Source of the DNA: Berghia stephanieae
Taxonomy: Eukaryota > Mollusca > Gastropoda > Nudibranchia > Aeolidiidae
Length of the DNA stretch: 64,000 nt
Direction: 5' to 3'
Assembly (NCBI GenBank): GCA_034508935.3
Contig: CM067444.1
Span: 59,514,172 to 59,578,171 of the forward strand
In this document: in pieces, positions 43,291 through 53,460 of the stretch
Layout of the letters: each line of letters opens with the position of its first letter
Numbering within the stretch: the stretch's first letter is position 1
The notes under the pieces: generated by a model
What the model was told of the DNA's origin: nothing
What the model saw: only the letters and a program-made list of their open reading frames with translations
Databases searched by the model: none
Position numbers and translations under genes: made by a program

Positions 43291-43569
43291 ATCATAAATA
43301 CGCAATGAAGGGTATGAAAGGCTAGATCATAAATATCAACAGCAATTGGGAGAAAAATACAAGAAAGTTTTATTCTCCCCTTCCCCCCCCCCCTCCCAAT
43401 AAACAAAAATTAGCCTGTTTCGTCTGCGAAGGAATAGCTGTTACTTTCGGGGATTATTCTCTCTTTGGCCCATTAACACCTATTCAGATCATGCTGTGGA
43501 GAAAAAGCAGTCCAATTACGTCGATTTATGTTAAAGTCATCTATTATGCATGAAATATATGAAGAGTGG

Positions 43570-43735
43570 TTTTCCAAAACTCCCTAACTCCGTTTTTCCT
43601 ATTTTGAGATATTGAGGATTATTTCCCCTAAAATTTCTCATTCGATCTATCATTTTTTTTATATTTAAACTTCAAATTCACACAAATGTAGGGAAATTCT
43701 TGTGTCAATTGATGCTTAAAATAAAACCCTTCGTC
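43570..43735 (+). repeat. Unclassified interspersed repeat R6, second copy
   Basis: GAGATATTGAGGATTATTTC, CCCTAAAATTTCTCATTCG and CTTCAAATTCACACAAATG match 855-1000 closely. Confidence 0.7.
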
Positions 43736-43754
43736 AGCACAACAATAAACAATT

Positions 43755-44054
43755 ACGCTTCAACAGTCTTAACGTCACTTCCCTCGTAATGACGCATGGT
43801 AGCATAGTAACTGGCTCTAAACTATCGGAACAAAGGCGGACGCCCTTATGAAATATTTCTCCGACGAGCATAAAAGTGTATCCAGGGGGGAAAAAAACAT
43901 TATAAATCTGATCATGTTTTGACTTTTACACATTCTGATCACAAGACATATGAAAAGTTCTAGCCAGCATGAAGAATAAAAAGTACAGATTTTCTTTGTT
44001 TAGAACTACGATGGCCGCCGTTGCTGGTCGATGTGACATCAGACTATTGAATCT
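43755..44054 (+). mobile_element. M2 MITE with AATT duplication
   Basis: Starts ACGCTTCAACAGTCTTAACG and ends CATCAGACTATTGAATCT. AATT precedes (43751-43754) and follows (44055-44058). Confidence 0.88.
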
Positions 44055-44089
44055 AATTAACGTGGGAAACAAATAAAATAAAATATGTT

Positions 44090-44160
44090 TTCCACGTTGA
44101 TTTGTTTATTGTTGTTCTGAAAAAGGGTTTGTACCCGAAATGTCCATTGTCTGTATTGTT
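44090..44160 (+). repeat. R4 arm fragment with altered hammerhead-like core
   Basis: TTGTTGTTCTGAAAAAGGG, TTTGTACCCGAAATGTCC and TGTCTGTATTGTTCCC. The CTGANGA element reads CTGAAAA, so a ribozyme would be dead. Confidence 0.5.
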
Positions 44161-44232
44161 CCCATCCGAAGTCTCTCCATTATCACTATTTCGTTTGTAT
44201 GCTCGTAAACTAGCAATTTGTTTGACCTTGAA

Positions 44233-44355
44233 CTGCCAAACACTGGAAAAACTTGTATTTAAAAAAGTTTCCAAGAAAACTCGTCCTTTAAATATCGATC
44301 GACATAAATGACGCTCATCTTGGAAAAAATTCTCAAACCTGGGACTTCGAGAAGT
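44233..44355. mobile_element. P3 half copy
   Basis: CTGCCAAACACTGGAAAAAC, AAGAAAACTCGTCCTTTAAA, CTCATCTTGGAAAAAATTC and CTGGGACTTCGAGAAG. The second arm is missing, although 44357 onward is a LINE fragment. Confidence 0.8.
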
Positions 44356-44424
44356 AAACATTCAGAATTATTGCTAGACTGAAAGAAAAACGAATATTTT
44401 TTCAAGTTTATTTGCACAATCCAT

Positions 44425-44530
44425 CCTGAAAAGATGAAAAAAGGAAGACCAAGGTCAACCTGAAGGAGAGTGAGAGACCTTCTGGTAGAGCTGGAGAGGT
44501 CTGGGATTCGCTGGCCAACGACAGAGGAGG
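44425..44530 (+). mobile_element. LINE C-terminal coding stub
   Basis: The plus frame reads KKGRPRST, a stop, then RRVRDLLVELERSGIRWPTT and EEDRKSVVHTHCG. A GRP-RS/T-W-R-R...W...DR..W pattern is usual at the C-terminus of several LINE clades after the reverse transcriptase. The first Trp appears as a stop and the last is lost at a small indel, so the copy is dead. Confidence 0.7.
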
Positions 44531-44945
44531 ATAGAAAATCGGTGGTCCATACCCACTGTGGGATGAAGACTGGCCAACGACAGAAGAGAATGGAAAAGTT
44601 TCATCGGTGGTCCATACCCACTGTGGGATGAAGACTGGCCAACAACAGAAGTGGATGGAAAAGTTTCATCGGTGGTCCATATCCACTGTGCGATGAAGAC
44701 TGGCCAACGACAGAAGAGAATGGAAAAGTTTCATCGGTAGTCCATACCCAATGTGGGATGAAGACTGGCCAACGACAGAAGTGGATGGAAAAGTTTCATC
44801 GGTGGTCCATATCCACTGTGGGATGAAGACTGGCCAACAACAGAAATGGATGGAAAAGTTTCATCGGTGGGATGAGGACTGGCCAACTACAGAAATGGAT
44901 GGAAAAGTTTCATCGGTGGTCCATACCCACTGTGGAATGAGGACT
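44500..44945 (+). repeat. 65-bp minisatellite grown from the LINE C-terminus
   Basis: CATCGGTGGTCCATACCCAC, TGTGGGATGAAGACTGGCC and ATGGAAAAGTTT recur with 65-bp spacing (44541, 44606, 44671, 44736, 44801), plus two shortened units. The founder is the last segment of the LINE stub at 44425. Confidence 0.93.
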
Positions 44946-44958
44946 GAAGAGATAATAT

Positions 44959-45272
44959 AACTTGAGCTTTGAGCATTTTTATATAGCGCAATATCCACTA
45001 AACGTGCTCAAACACTTTACAAAGGGTCCCTGACAAACAGCAACACGTAAAATGTAGAACGAGACGTGAAGCCTGTTAGGCGATAATACAGTCACTTTTT
45101 TTTCGACAGATAAACGCTGTTAACGGCCAGGTACTCATTTTACACCTGAGTACGATGAAAGAATGTGAGTAAATACTAGCCTTTTCCAAGGACTCAACTA
45201 TGCTCCGTGCGAGGTTCGAACCCAGGACCTTCCGATCCGAAAGCGAGTGGCATACCACTCGACCACATCGCC
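44959..45272 (-). mobile_element. SINE-A, full length
   Basis: Complete on the minus strand, with a small duplication in the tail (TTGAGCTTTGAGCATTTTTA). Confidence 0.88.
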
Positions 45273-45375
45273 TCATTTGCTCACTTTGGACATCATGGGT
45301 GATTACTGCTGACAGCAGACCTCCGTGATGGATTATCTATATTCCTTCAGGGATTGCTTCGGCGACGAAGGGCTT
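45273..45375 (+). mobile_element. SINE-C 3' body fragment
   Basis: TTTGCTCACTTTGGACATCA, GGGTGATTACTGCTGACAGC and TATCTATATTCCTTCAGGG, joined to the head end of the SINE-A. Confidence 0.75.
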
Positions 45376-45471
45376 AATATTTTTGCCACTTAACAGTCAA
45401 TTTTTTAATTTTTAATGAAGAGCACAAGCAGTTCAAACGTCGGGGTGCTTGAAATATTTTACTCAGCCCGA

Positions 45472-45725
45472 CGTGTACATATATGCAGGTCTGACATCCG
45501 GACCCACTTATGGGCCTAGTTTAACATTGTTGGAATGGAGAATATTTTCCGTTTATTCTATTAATTCGACATATACTGATTTGCAGGTCTGTTAAAACAA
45601 TTTGTTATGGGCCCATTATTGTAATTGAAATATTCTAAATCGTACACAAAACATTGTCCATTACTATATTCTTTAATTAAGCCCATAACTACATTCGCTT
45701 AACAGACTTGAAACTATGCGTTCGT
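45472..45725. mobile_element. P4 palindromic MITE, expanded copy
   Basis: ATGCAGGTCTGACATCCGGA, ATGGGCCTAGTTTAACATTG, then a second inverted set CAGGTCTGTTAAAACAATTT, GGGCCCATTATTGTAATTG and AAGCCCATAACTACATTCG. It looks like one P4 with another inserted or joined. Confidence 0.7.
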
Positions 45726-45949
45726 TGTCCTTACTGGAAGATCTATCTAGTTAAGCCCAGAGTAGCATTCCTTTCAATATTATATACTTGAGATACAACA
45801 TTTTATATTGGTCGCGTTCTTTTCAATTATCCGATTTTTCGGTTCCGTGACTTCAGGAAACATTCAGTCTCAGGCTGTCAGTCAAAAATATAAAATACGT
45901 TGGATTCTTTTTTCTTATTCTTTTTTTTTCTTCTTTTCTTTTTCTTACA

Positions 45950-46088
45950 TTTAGGGTGGGGGGGGGGCGTGTGTGTTTTAGTTGGGGTTTTTTTAGGGGA
46001 GGAGGGGGAAGGGTTGTTTTAGTTGGTTTTTTTTGTTTGTTTGTTTGTTGTTTTTGTTTTGTTTTTTTTTTTTTTTTTTTGGTTTTTC

Positions 46089-46119
<31 letters not shown>

Positions 46120-46160
46120 TTGGGGGGGGGGTGTTTGTTGGGGTTTGCTTTTTAACATAA
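45950..46160 (+). repeat. T/G homopolymer-rich tract
   Basis: Long poly-T runs separated by poly-G runs at 45955, 45998 and 46121. Frames with Phe, Gly and Lys runs come from this. Confidence 0.9.
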
Positions 46161-46435
46161 CATATAACATAACATATGGTATAGGGCAAAATAGGATCAA
46201 ATCCCTTGAATGCCCTTAATATTAATAGTAATGCTATAAATCTATTGATTAAAGATTGCAATAATAATACACGTGGTAAAGATAGTATTTCAAGTTAAAT
46301 ATACTCATGTATATATTATATACAAACAACGCATGCATATAGAAGATAACCATAATAAGGTAACAATGCATAATATATACATACAAGATTGAAAGCCATG
46401 TCAACAGCAGTGCAAACAAGTATTATTCGTCATAT

Positions 46436-46680
46436 ATTATATATAAATCTCCCATCATATAATTCCCTGTCCACTAACACCTTGAAATAATCCATAGATT
46501 TTGCATTCTTTGTTTCAAATTTTAAATTGTTCCATTTCTGGACAATACGAGTACCGAACCAGTTTTGTCTTATGTTTGTTTTGCATCTAGACCGTCTAGT
46601 GACAAAAATCTTGTTTGTTTGTTTTGTTTTGTTTTTTTTGTGTGTTTTTTGTTTTGTTTTGCGTTTAAGTAAAATCAAAA
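46436..46680 (-). mobile_element. LINE C-terminal coding stub
   Basis: The minus-strand frame holds RRSRCKTNIRQNWFGTRIVQ, then KWNNLKFETKNAKSMDYFKV. The F..R...KWN.L......AKS...FK pattern is the usual end of LINE reverse transcriptase proteins. No catalytic FADD motif is in range, so only the last ~60 residues remain. Confidence 0.75.
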
Positions 46681-46989
46681 CACTGTTTCTTTAAATACTT
46701 TCATTCAAATGAAATGACCAAATGTTATCGAAACCCAAAACTTGAACTTAAAGAATGTATGTTCTGTGAGTGGATTAAATCTATAAAAGCCTTTTGTCAT
46801 TGTACAGCAGATGCGATGAGATCGTTGGGTATCGACGTGAATACATAACAGAATTGCTGGAGGACAACTCGGGGAAATCTCACACGATAAACATGACTTA
46901 AAGTTTACATGAATGGCATAACTCAGGCGTTTGGCACCGGGGCTTGTCAGAATCTGGGAGAATAGCAGCTCAATACTGGCAAATAAAAA
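46681..46989. other. Spacer, no recognised feature
   Basis: Nothing assigned. It lies between the LINE stub and repeat R7 and may be the upstream part of R7. Confidence 0.4.
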
Positions 46990-47275
46990 ATTTTCTGTTA
47001 TCATTGGAGGTTTTCTATTTCTTATGCGTTTGTCAATGACAACGATCCAACCGAGTCATCAATCACATGGTTTGTTGCTGTCCAACGATTGGGTGTTTCT
47101 TAACAAACGTAAATACTGCAGTGTTTATGAAAATTGTAAACATACTCATGTGTCAAGCTGAACAAAATGACCAATCTTGATTCTAGATATTTCAAAATAT
47201 GTGAACACTTATCACTATGTGGGTCATTTTGAGCACATTTTGCATTGTGACCAATGACCTCGAGCACATGGAAAG
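46990..47275 (-). repeat. Interspersed repeat R7, copy 1
   Basis: CAATCACATGGTTTGTTGCT, GTCCAACGATTGG, TCTTAACAAACGTAAA and ATTTTGAGCACATTTTGCAT are the reverse complement of sequence at 58560-58860. Confidence 0.8.
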
Positions 47276-47319
47276 GTAATATATATCATGCCCATTGTTT
47301 GATTTTTATGGGGGTGAAC

Positions 47320-47351
47320 ATGAAGATTGATGATGATGATGATGAAGATGT

Positions 47352-47390
<39 letters not shown>

Positions 47391-47502
47391 TGAATTACCA
47401 TGAATACGGCGACAAAGATAATGATGATATTGATGATGGTGGTCTATATTGTTATTTTTATTACCATTACTCATATTATTATTCTTATTATTATTACTAT
47501 TA

Positions 47503-47561
<59 letters not shown>

Positions 47562-47585
47562 TAGTAGTAGTAGTAGTAGTAGTAT

Positions 47586-47623
<38 letters not shown>

Positions 47624-47745
47624 TATTATTATTATTATTATCATCATCAACATCATCATCATCATCATCATATCATCATTATTATTATTATTATCATCAT
47701 CATCATCATCATCATCACTATCATCATCATAATCATCATTGTTAA

Positions 47746-47783
<38 letters not shown>

Positions 47784-47795
47784 GTAATAGTGGTA

Positions 47796-47844
<49 letters not shown>

Positions 47845-47894
47845 TGTTGTTGTTGTTGTTGTTGTTGTTGTAAGAGTAGTAGTAGTAAATAGTA

Positions 47895-47972
<78 letters not shown>

Positions 47973-47975
47973 TAA
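47320..47975 (+). repeat. Mosaic of trinucleotide arrays (GAT, AGT, ATC, ATT, GTT)
   Basis: GAT at 47325-47390, AGT at 47502-47583, ATC and ATT blocks at 47586-47782, AGT at 47795-47842, GTT to 47870 and AGT to 47973. A 225-residue plus frame stays open across all blocks, but its composition (runs of Asp, Ser, His, Ile, Val) marks it as array-derived. Confidence 0.96.
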
Positions 47976-48361
47976 AACTAATATTCATAATGAAAATAAT
48001 ATAGATATAATATCCTTTGTTTATCTCTCAATGTATGTGTGTATGTGTGTGGGTATGTGTATATGTGTATGTGTGTGTGTGTGTGTTTGTGTGTTTCATA
48101 TTTCATGAATTCCATTTTCCAATCTCATTGACAAATAGACCAAATTACACGCTATATGTTACTAAAGTGAGAATCTAAATTTGAACCAGTTTGGTGACAC
48201 CTCTTTACAAATTAAACATGACGTGGAACAAATTGTGCTCACCGACTTTTCTGCTTTGAAAAAAAATAGGTTTAATGAAGGGCCGGCACGATATGACACA
48301 AATTACCCCAAACAAAGGGGAGAATAAGGTATTGGTCTTTGAAAGATGGTTCCGATAGATT
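47976..48361. other. Spacer with short TG run
   Basis: GTATGTGTGTATGTGTG at 48030-48090. Otherwise no feature. Confidence 0.5.
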
Positions 48362-49742
48362 CTTAGTTAGTTAGTTAGTTAGTTACTTAGTTAGTTAGTT
48401 AGTTAGTTAGTTAGATAGTTAGTTAGATATTAGATAGTTATATAGTTAGATAGTTAGATAGTTGGTTATATAGTTAGATAGTTAGATAGTTAGTTATATA
48501 GTTAGATAGATAGTTGGTTATATAGTTAGATAGTTAGATAGTTGGTTATATAGTTAGATAGTTAGATAGTTGGTTATATAGTTAGATAGTTAGATAGTTG
48601 GTTATATAGTTATATAGTTAGATAGTTAGATAGTTGGTTATATAGTTATATAGTTAGATAGTTAGATAGTTGGTTATATAGTTAGATAGTTAAATATTTG
48701 GTTATATAGTTAGATAGTTAGATAGTTGGTTATATAGTTAGATAGTTGGTTATATAGTTATATAGTTAGATAGTTAGATAGTTGGTTATATAGTTATATA
48801 GTTAGATAGTTAGATAGTTGGTTATATAGTTATATAGTTAGATAGTTAGATGGTTGGTTATATAGTTAGATAGTTAGATAGTTGGTTATATAGTTAGATA
48901 GTTAGATAGTTGGTTATATAGTTAGATAGTTAGATAGTTGGTTATATAGTTAGATAGTTAGATAGTTGGTTATATAGTTATATATTTAGATAGTTAGATA
49001 GTTGGTTATATAGTTAGATAGTTAGATCGTTGGTTATATAGTTAGATAGTTGGTTATATAGTTATATAGTTAGATAGTTAGATAGTTGGTTATATAGTTA
49101 GATAGTTAGATAGTTGGTTATATAGTTAGATAGTTAGATAGTTGGTTATATAGTTATATAGTTAGATAGTTAGATAGTTGGTTATATAGTTAGATAGTTA
49201 GATAGTTGGTTATATAGTTAGATAGTTAGATAGTTGGTTATATAGTTAGATGGTTAGATAGTTGGTTATATAGTTTAGATAGTTAGATAGTTGGTTTATA
49301 ATTACATAGTTAGATAGTTAGATAGTTGTTTATATAGTTAGATAGTTAGATAGTTGGTTATATAGTTAGATAGTTAGATAGTTGGTTATATAGTTAGATA
49401 GTTAGATAGTTGGTTATATAGTTATATAGTTAGATAGTTGGTTATATAGTTAGATAGTTGGTTATATAGTTAGATAGTTAGATAGTTGGTTATATAGTTA
49501 TATAGTTAGATAGTTAGATAGTTGGTTATATAGTTAGATATTTAGATAGTTGGTTATATAGTTAGATAGTTAGATAGTTGGTTATATAGTTATATAGTTA
49601 GATAGTTAGATAGTTGGTTATATAGTTAGATAGTTAGTTAGATAGTTGGTTAGTTAGTTAGATAGAAGTTAGATAGTTAGATAGATAGTTAGATAGTTAG
49701 ATAGATAGTTAGATAGTTAGATAGTTAGTTTGTTTGTTTGTT
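48362..49742 (+). repeat. ~1.38-kb TTAG-derived satellite, 28-bp unit
   Basis: It opens with simple TTAG repeats, then settles into a 28-bp unit made of GTTGGTTATATAGTTAGATA and GTTAGATA. Variants with an extra TATATAGT give 36-bp units. Simple TTAG/GATAG returns at the 3' end, so the complex unit is flanked by its simple founder. Confidence 0.97.
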
Positions 49743-49819
49743 AGGTGGATGACGCCTTTCCGCTTACCTCCCCTTTACGATCTGTTGGGTCATCTCTCTC
49801 CAGCTATCTCTCTTCTGTG

Positions 49820-50143
49820 TTAGTTTCCGGATGTGTCTTTTTTTTACGAAACTAGCCGTCACCAGGCAAAAAAAACCCCGCCGAAATCCGCCAAAACCCG
49901 ACAATGTTATGGGAAGTAGGAAGCAGTGGGGAGTGAACCTGGGACTGGGTTTCAGTGGGTTTCGGCGGGTTTCGTAAAAAAAAAAGTAATTGCTTTTTCA
50001 CCAAACCCGCCGAAAACCAGTCCCAGGTTCACTCCCCAATGGTGACACTTCCTGAGTCCCAGGTTCACTCCCCACTGCTGCCTACTTTCCATAACTTTGT
50101 CGGATTTCGGCGGGTTTCGTAAATAAGAAACGCCGCTAGTTTT
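49820..50143. mobile_element. GF foldback element, 308-bp copy
   Basis: The element spans 49828-50135 with flanks TTAGTTTC and CTAGTTTT (6 of 8). The left end is TGTGTCTTTTTTTTACGAAA and the right end GGGTTTCGTAAATAAGAAAC. Two modules face each other around TTTCGTAAAAAAAAAAGTAA (~49974). Each carries the unit GTGGGGAGTGAACCTGGGAC or its complement once or twice, with no array. Confidence 0.88.
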
Positions 50144-50446
50144 CTTAGGCGGTCCGGATCTCTTTTGTTTTTTACTTGTAATTCGATTCTTATGTTGATT
50201 TTTTAAAACTGAATTTTAACGTCAAATTATGTGTGATATTAAAGCCCAACCGTGGACACGCTATAATAATAAATAGCATTTCTATAGAGCATAATCATGA
50301 CGATGCCGAGCTCTATGCGCTTGCTGGTTGCAAAAAGGAGCAAAATACCCTTTCCTTAGTGATATCGAATCAGATGAAAATCGCTTAATCTGTTCCACCC
50401 GACCGGCATAGATTTTTCTTGCAAGTATAATAAAATGGGACCCAAT
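50144..50446. other. Spacer with a SINE-like tail scrap
   Basis: ATAAATAGCATTTCTATAGA near 50270 resembles the AAT-flanked tail at 12700. Nothing else was assigned. Confidence 0.4.
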
Positions 50447-50726
50447 AGGCTTCAACAGGCGTGACGTCACTTCCCTCGTGATGACGCATATTAACTTAGT
50501 AACTGGTTCTAAACTATCGGACGCCATTATGAAATACTTTCCGACGAGCATAAAAGTGTATTCAGAAGAGAAAAACATTATAAATCATGTTTTAAATTTT
50601 ATACATTCTGATCACATGACATGTGAAAAAGTTCTAGCCAGCATGAAGAATAACAAGGACCGATTTTCTTTGTTTAGAACCAAACTGCTCGTTGCTGGGC
50701 GGAAGTGACATCAGACTATTTAATTC
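50447..50726 (+). mobile_element. M2 MITE
   Basis: AGGCTTCAACAGGCGTGACG to GACATCAGACTATTTAATTC, with CAAT before and AATT after. Confidence 0.87.
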
Positions 50727-50732
50727 AATTCT

Positions 50733-50820
50733 GGGCTTGATTTAAAATTGTTGTAATGATAAATATTTTGTGTTGTTTTGAGAGCATTTCCATTACAACA
50801 AAGAGCCCATAATAATTGTT
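50733..50820. mobile_element. P4 half copy
   Basis: GGGCTTGATTTAAAATTGTT, TTTTGAGAGCATTTCCATTA and CAACAAAGAGCCCATAATAA. Confidence 0.65.
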
Positions 50821-50843
50821 ACCCACAGTCTAAAAATAGGTAT

Positions 50844-51150
50844 TGTGCGGGTATTTGGTCTTGTGGTTTGACATTCGCTTTTGGATCGGAAGGTCCTGGG
50901 TTCGAGCCTCGCTCGGCGCATAGTTGGGTCCTTGGAAAAGGCTCTTTACTCTCATTCTCTCATCGCACTCAGGTGTAAAATGAGTACCCGGCTGTTAACA
51001 GCGTTGTCTCTGTCAGGAAAAAATTGTAATATCGCCTAACAGACATCTTGTCTCGGTCTACGTGTTACGTGTTGCTGTTGGTGAGGGACCCTTTGTAAAG
51101 CGCTTTGAGCACATTTAGTGGATAGTGCGCAATATAAAAACTCAAGTTTT
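50844..51150 (+). mobile_element. SINE-A, full length
   Basis: GCGGGTATTTGGTCTTGTGG, GGGTTCGAGCCTCGCTCGG, full body and tail CACATTTAGTGGATAGTGCG. Confidence 0.92.
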
Positions 51151-51288
51151 TTGGGGCTTTTTTTGTTTGTTTTTTTTTTATAGGTATTATTTTGGGATAA
51201 ACTAGGTGCTGGACATTCAATTTCTAACCTGAAAAATGACATGTGGTGTTCGTTTCTCTTCTTTCCCTTTGAAGTATAGATACCACAG

Positions 51289-52516
51289 GTTGTGTATAAA
51301 GTCTTTCCCTGAATTCAAAGACTTATCATTTTAAAACCTTTATAGATATTTACATCTGGCTTTCACCATCTTCTATTTAAGGAAAAGCCCCATGTTTATC
51401 CCTATTATTAGTCACCAACTTTCATTGCATCACCACAGTTAGCGAATAAATGAACATGAACTTAAAACACCTCATGTTTCACTCCTTCTATTTCGGAATA
51501 GTAACATTACGACAAAAATCGCTTGGTCGACGGGAATACGATCAATCTGTCACTATGTATTTCAAGATATTCTGATTATCCTACTGTTGTTTTTAAAATC
51601 GCTTTCCTCTAGTGGTCTGGAAACTGGGCTATGAAAGCTTGTTGAGCTATCTTTGTCGATTTTGTTCCATGGAATCCCATTACAAAAAAAAAAGATTTGT
51701 GTCGTACTTTTGTCATTTGGAATTAGAAGGAGAGGAAAACTGTGTCTTTTAAGTTTGTTTTTTTTTTTTGTGCGGCTATGTGGTCTAGTGGTATAACACT
51801 CGCTTTCGGATCGGAAGGTCCTGAGTTCGAGCCTTGCTCGGCTCATAGTTGAGTCCTTCGAAAAAGATCTTATCTCACATTCTCTCACCGTACTCAGGTG
51901 TAAAAATAAGTACCTGGCCGTTAACAGCGTTGTCTCTTCCGGAAAATAAATTGTAATATCGCCTAACAGGCGTCATGTTCCGATCTAATGCTATGTGTTG
52001 CTGTTGGTAAGGGACCCCTTGTAAAGAGCACGTTTAGTGGATATTGCGCTATATAAAAGCTCAAGTTTTTTGGGGATTTTTTTAAAAGTTCAGGTTGATT
52101 TTTCTAAACTTGGTGATGCAATATGGGTTGATGACAAATGGGCATAAATGTATGACGTTTCCTTATTAGATGGCAGCAGCTTCTAATGGTGCTCACACTA
52201 TTATGTTATGACGATCGACCCAACCAGCAAATTCTTTACCCCACCGTCGCAAACCCGCCCCGAAGCTTCGTCACAACATACCGTTCAATTAGTGTTTCGG
52301 GTTCGTTCCCACATCAGGTACATGTTGGACAGGTGGAAATTCCTCACTGATGAAGCGATTTTTCCGTTAGGCAGGTTCTCGACCGAAGCCGATTCACTGT
52401 CACCCAGTGCCTCTTGCTGGTGGAAAAGTTGGTGATAACCAGATGCAAATATCTACAACTGTTTTAGAATAATAAGTCTTTGAAATCAGGGAAAATACTT
52501 TATGGACACCCTGTAT
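51289..52516. mobile_element. Mariner/Tc1-like element with ~85-bp TIRs, interrupted by SINE-A
   Basis: The left end at ~51289 reads CCACAGGTTGTGTATAAAGT, then TTCAAAGACTTATCATT and GATATTTACATCTGGCTTTC. The minus strand from ~52516 reads CAGGGTGTCCATAAAGTAT, then TTCAAAGACTTATTATTC and GATATTTGCATCTGGTTATC. TA lies outside each end. A CAGGGTGTCC-type terminus next to TA is common in IS630/Tc1/mariner elements. No transposase frame remains; the interior is ~1.05 kb, ~300 bp of it SINE-A. Confidence 0.6.
51770..52065 (+). mobile_element. SINE-A, full length, nested in the mariner-like element
   Basis: TGCGGCTATGTGGTCTAGTG, GAGTTCGAGCCTTGCTCGG, body and tail present, with a small deletion at CTTGTAAAGAGCACG. 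Confidence 0.92.
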
Positions 52517-52632
52517 TTCTTTCATTGCAAAACACTGAAGGTTCGCATTTCTCATTATTTTATTTCTAAATTTACTTTTCGGGGAACTATTCGCCTTCAC
52601 AAAACACCGTTTTGAGTCGGCGGTCATAATTT

Positions 52633-52690
52633 AGGTTACCAGACCTGCAAATAAGTACACATAGGCTCCATCCATAGCGTGAGTACTCGT
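52633..52690. mobile_element. P4 end fragment
   Basis: GGTTACCAGACCTGCAAATA followed by AGTACACATAGG. Confidence 0.5.
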
Positions 52691-52739
52691 CGTAAAATTA
52701 CAGTTATCCCAGAATCGATACCATCATTGTAATCCATTT

Positions 52740-52870
52740 GCCCTCTTTGACATAGGAACTCCCAACTTCCCATCTGACAAGGATTATCCGGCTACACGTT
52801 AATATGAAATAATGACCTAGTGTTGTATCCTTGGGCAAGACAATCGACGTAATACATTACCTAATTCGAT
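52740..52870 (+). mobile_element. SINE body fragment
   Basis: GTTGTATCCTTGGGCAAGAC and ACCTAATTCG are the fixed body motifs of common invertebrate SINEs (also 63520). The GF element inserted 25 bp further on. Confidence 0.4.
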
Positions 52871-52893
52871 ACTGATTACCACACTAGTTGAAC

Positions 52894-53078
52894 ACATTCT
52901 CGGGGTGTCTTTTTTACGAGACCCGCCGAAACCCGCCAAAACCCGACGAAACCCGACAACGTTATGGGAAGTAGGTAGCAGTGGGGAGTGAACCTGGGAC
53001 TCGGGGAAGTGTAAACCGTTGGGGAGTGAACCTGGGACTGGGTTTCTGCGGGTTTCGTAAAAAAGACACCGCATTCTC
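52894..53078. mobile_element. GF foldback element, 169-bp minimal copy
   Basis: The element spans 52902-53070 with flanks ACATTCTC and GCATTCTC (7 of 8). Ends are GGTGTCTTTTTTACGAGACC and TTTCGTAAAAAAGACACC. It holds one CGAAACCCGC block, GTTATGGGAAGTAGG and two copies of GGGGAGTGAACCTGGGACT. It resembles one outer module of the 5.3 kb copy. Confidence 0.92.
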
Positions 53079-53319
53079 CTCATGCTACCTTTCTGTCACG
53101 ACTTGACTTGCAGACTTTTGAGGTACAATGTACCACGACCATAGCAGACTAGAGACTCGTGCAATTCAGGCGACCTTGGCCAAAATTATCAGGAAGGCCC
53201 GGGGGTTTGTGCTAAGGGAAGGGGTGGGAGTGGTTGACAGGTGGCACTGTGATGCTTATGGCCTGGGATGCCAGTGGGTGATTACGTAAATCAAAAACCT
53301 TCTCGTGGCCTTTCCCCCA

Positions 53320-53460
53320 GCCTTGAGCAAGTCACCTCGCCCAAACTCATTTTGCGGCGCTGCACTGCAGCTGACGCCTGAGTTATTCTAGTTTTCCCTT
53401 GGAATAGACCCTAGGGACAAAATTCCCCAATGGGATGAATAAAGGGAATTTTATTTTATT
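53320..53460 (+). mobile_element. SINE-E, 5'-truncated
   Basis: TTGAGCAAGTCACCTCGCCC, TTCCCTTGGAATAGACCCTA and ATGAATAAAGGGAATTTTAT, then T-rich sequence. Confidence 0.75.

Noticed and set aside
48362-49742. Telomere-related repeat
   Set aside because: TTAG here forms TTAGATAG and TTGGTTATATAG units. There is no TTAGGG or TTAGG run.
52208-52627. Possible host exons on either strand (75-residue frames)
   Set aside because: The region overlaps the terminal inverted repeat of the mariner-like element, and neither product shows a known domain.
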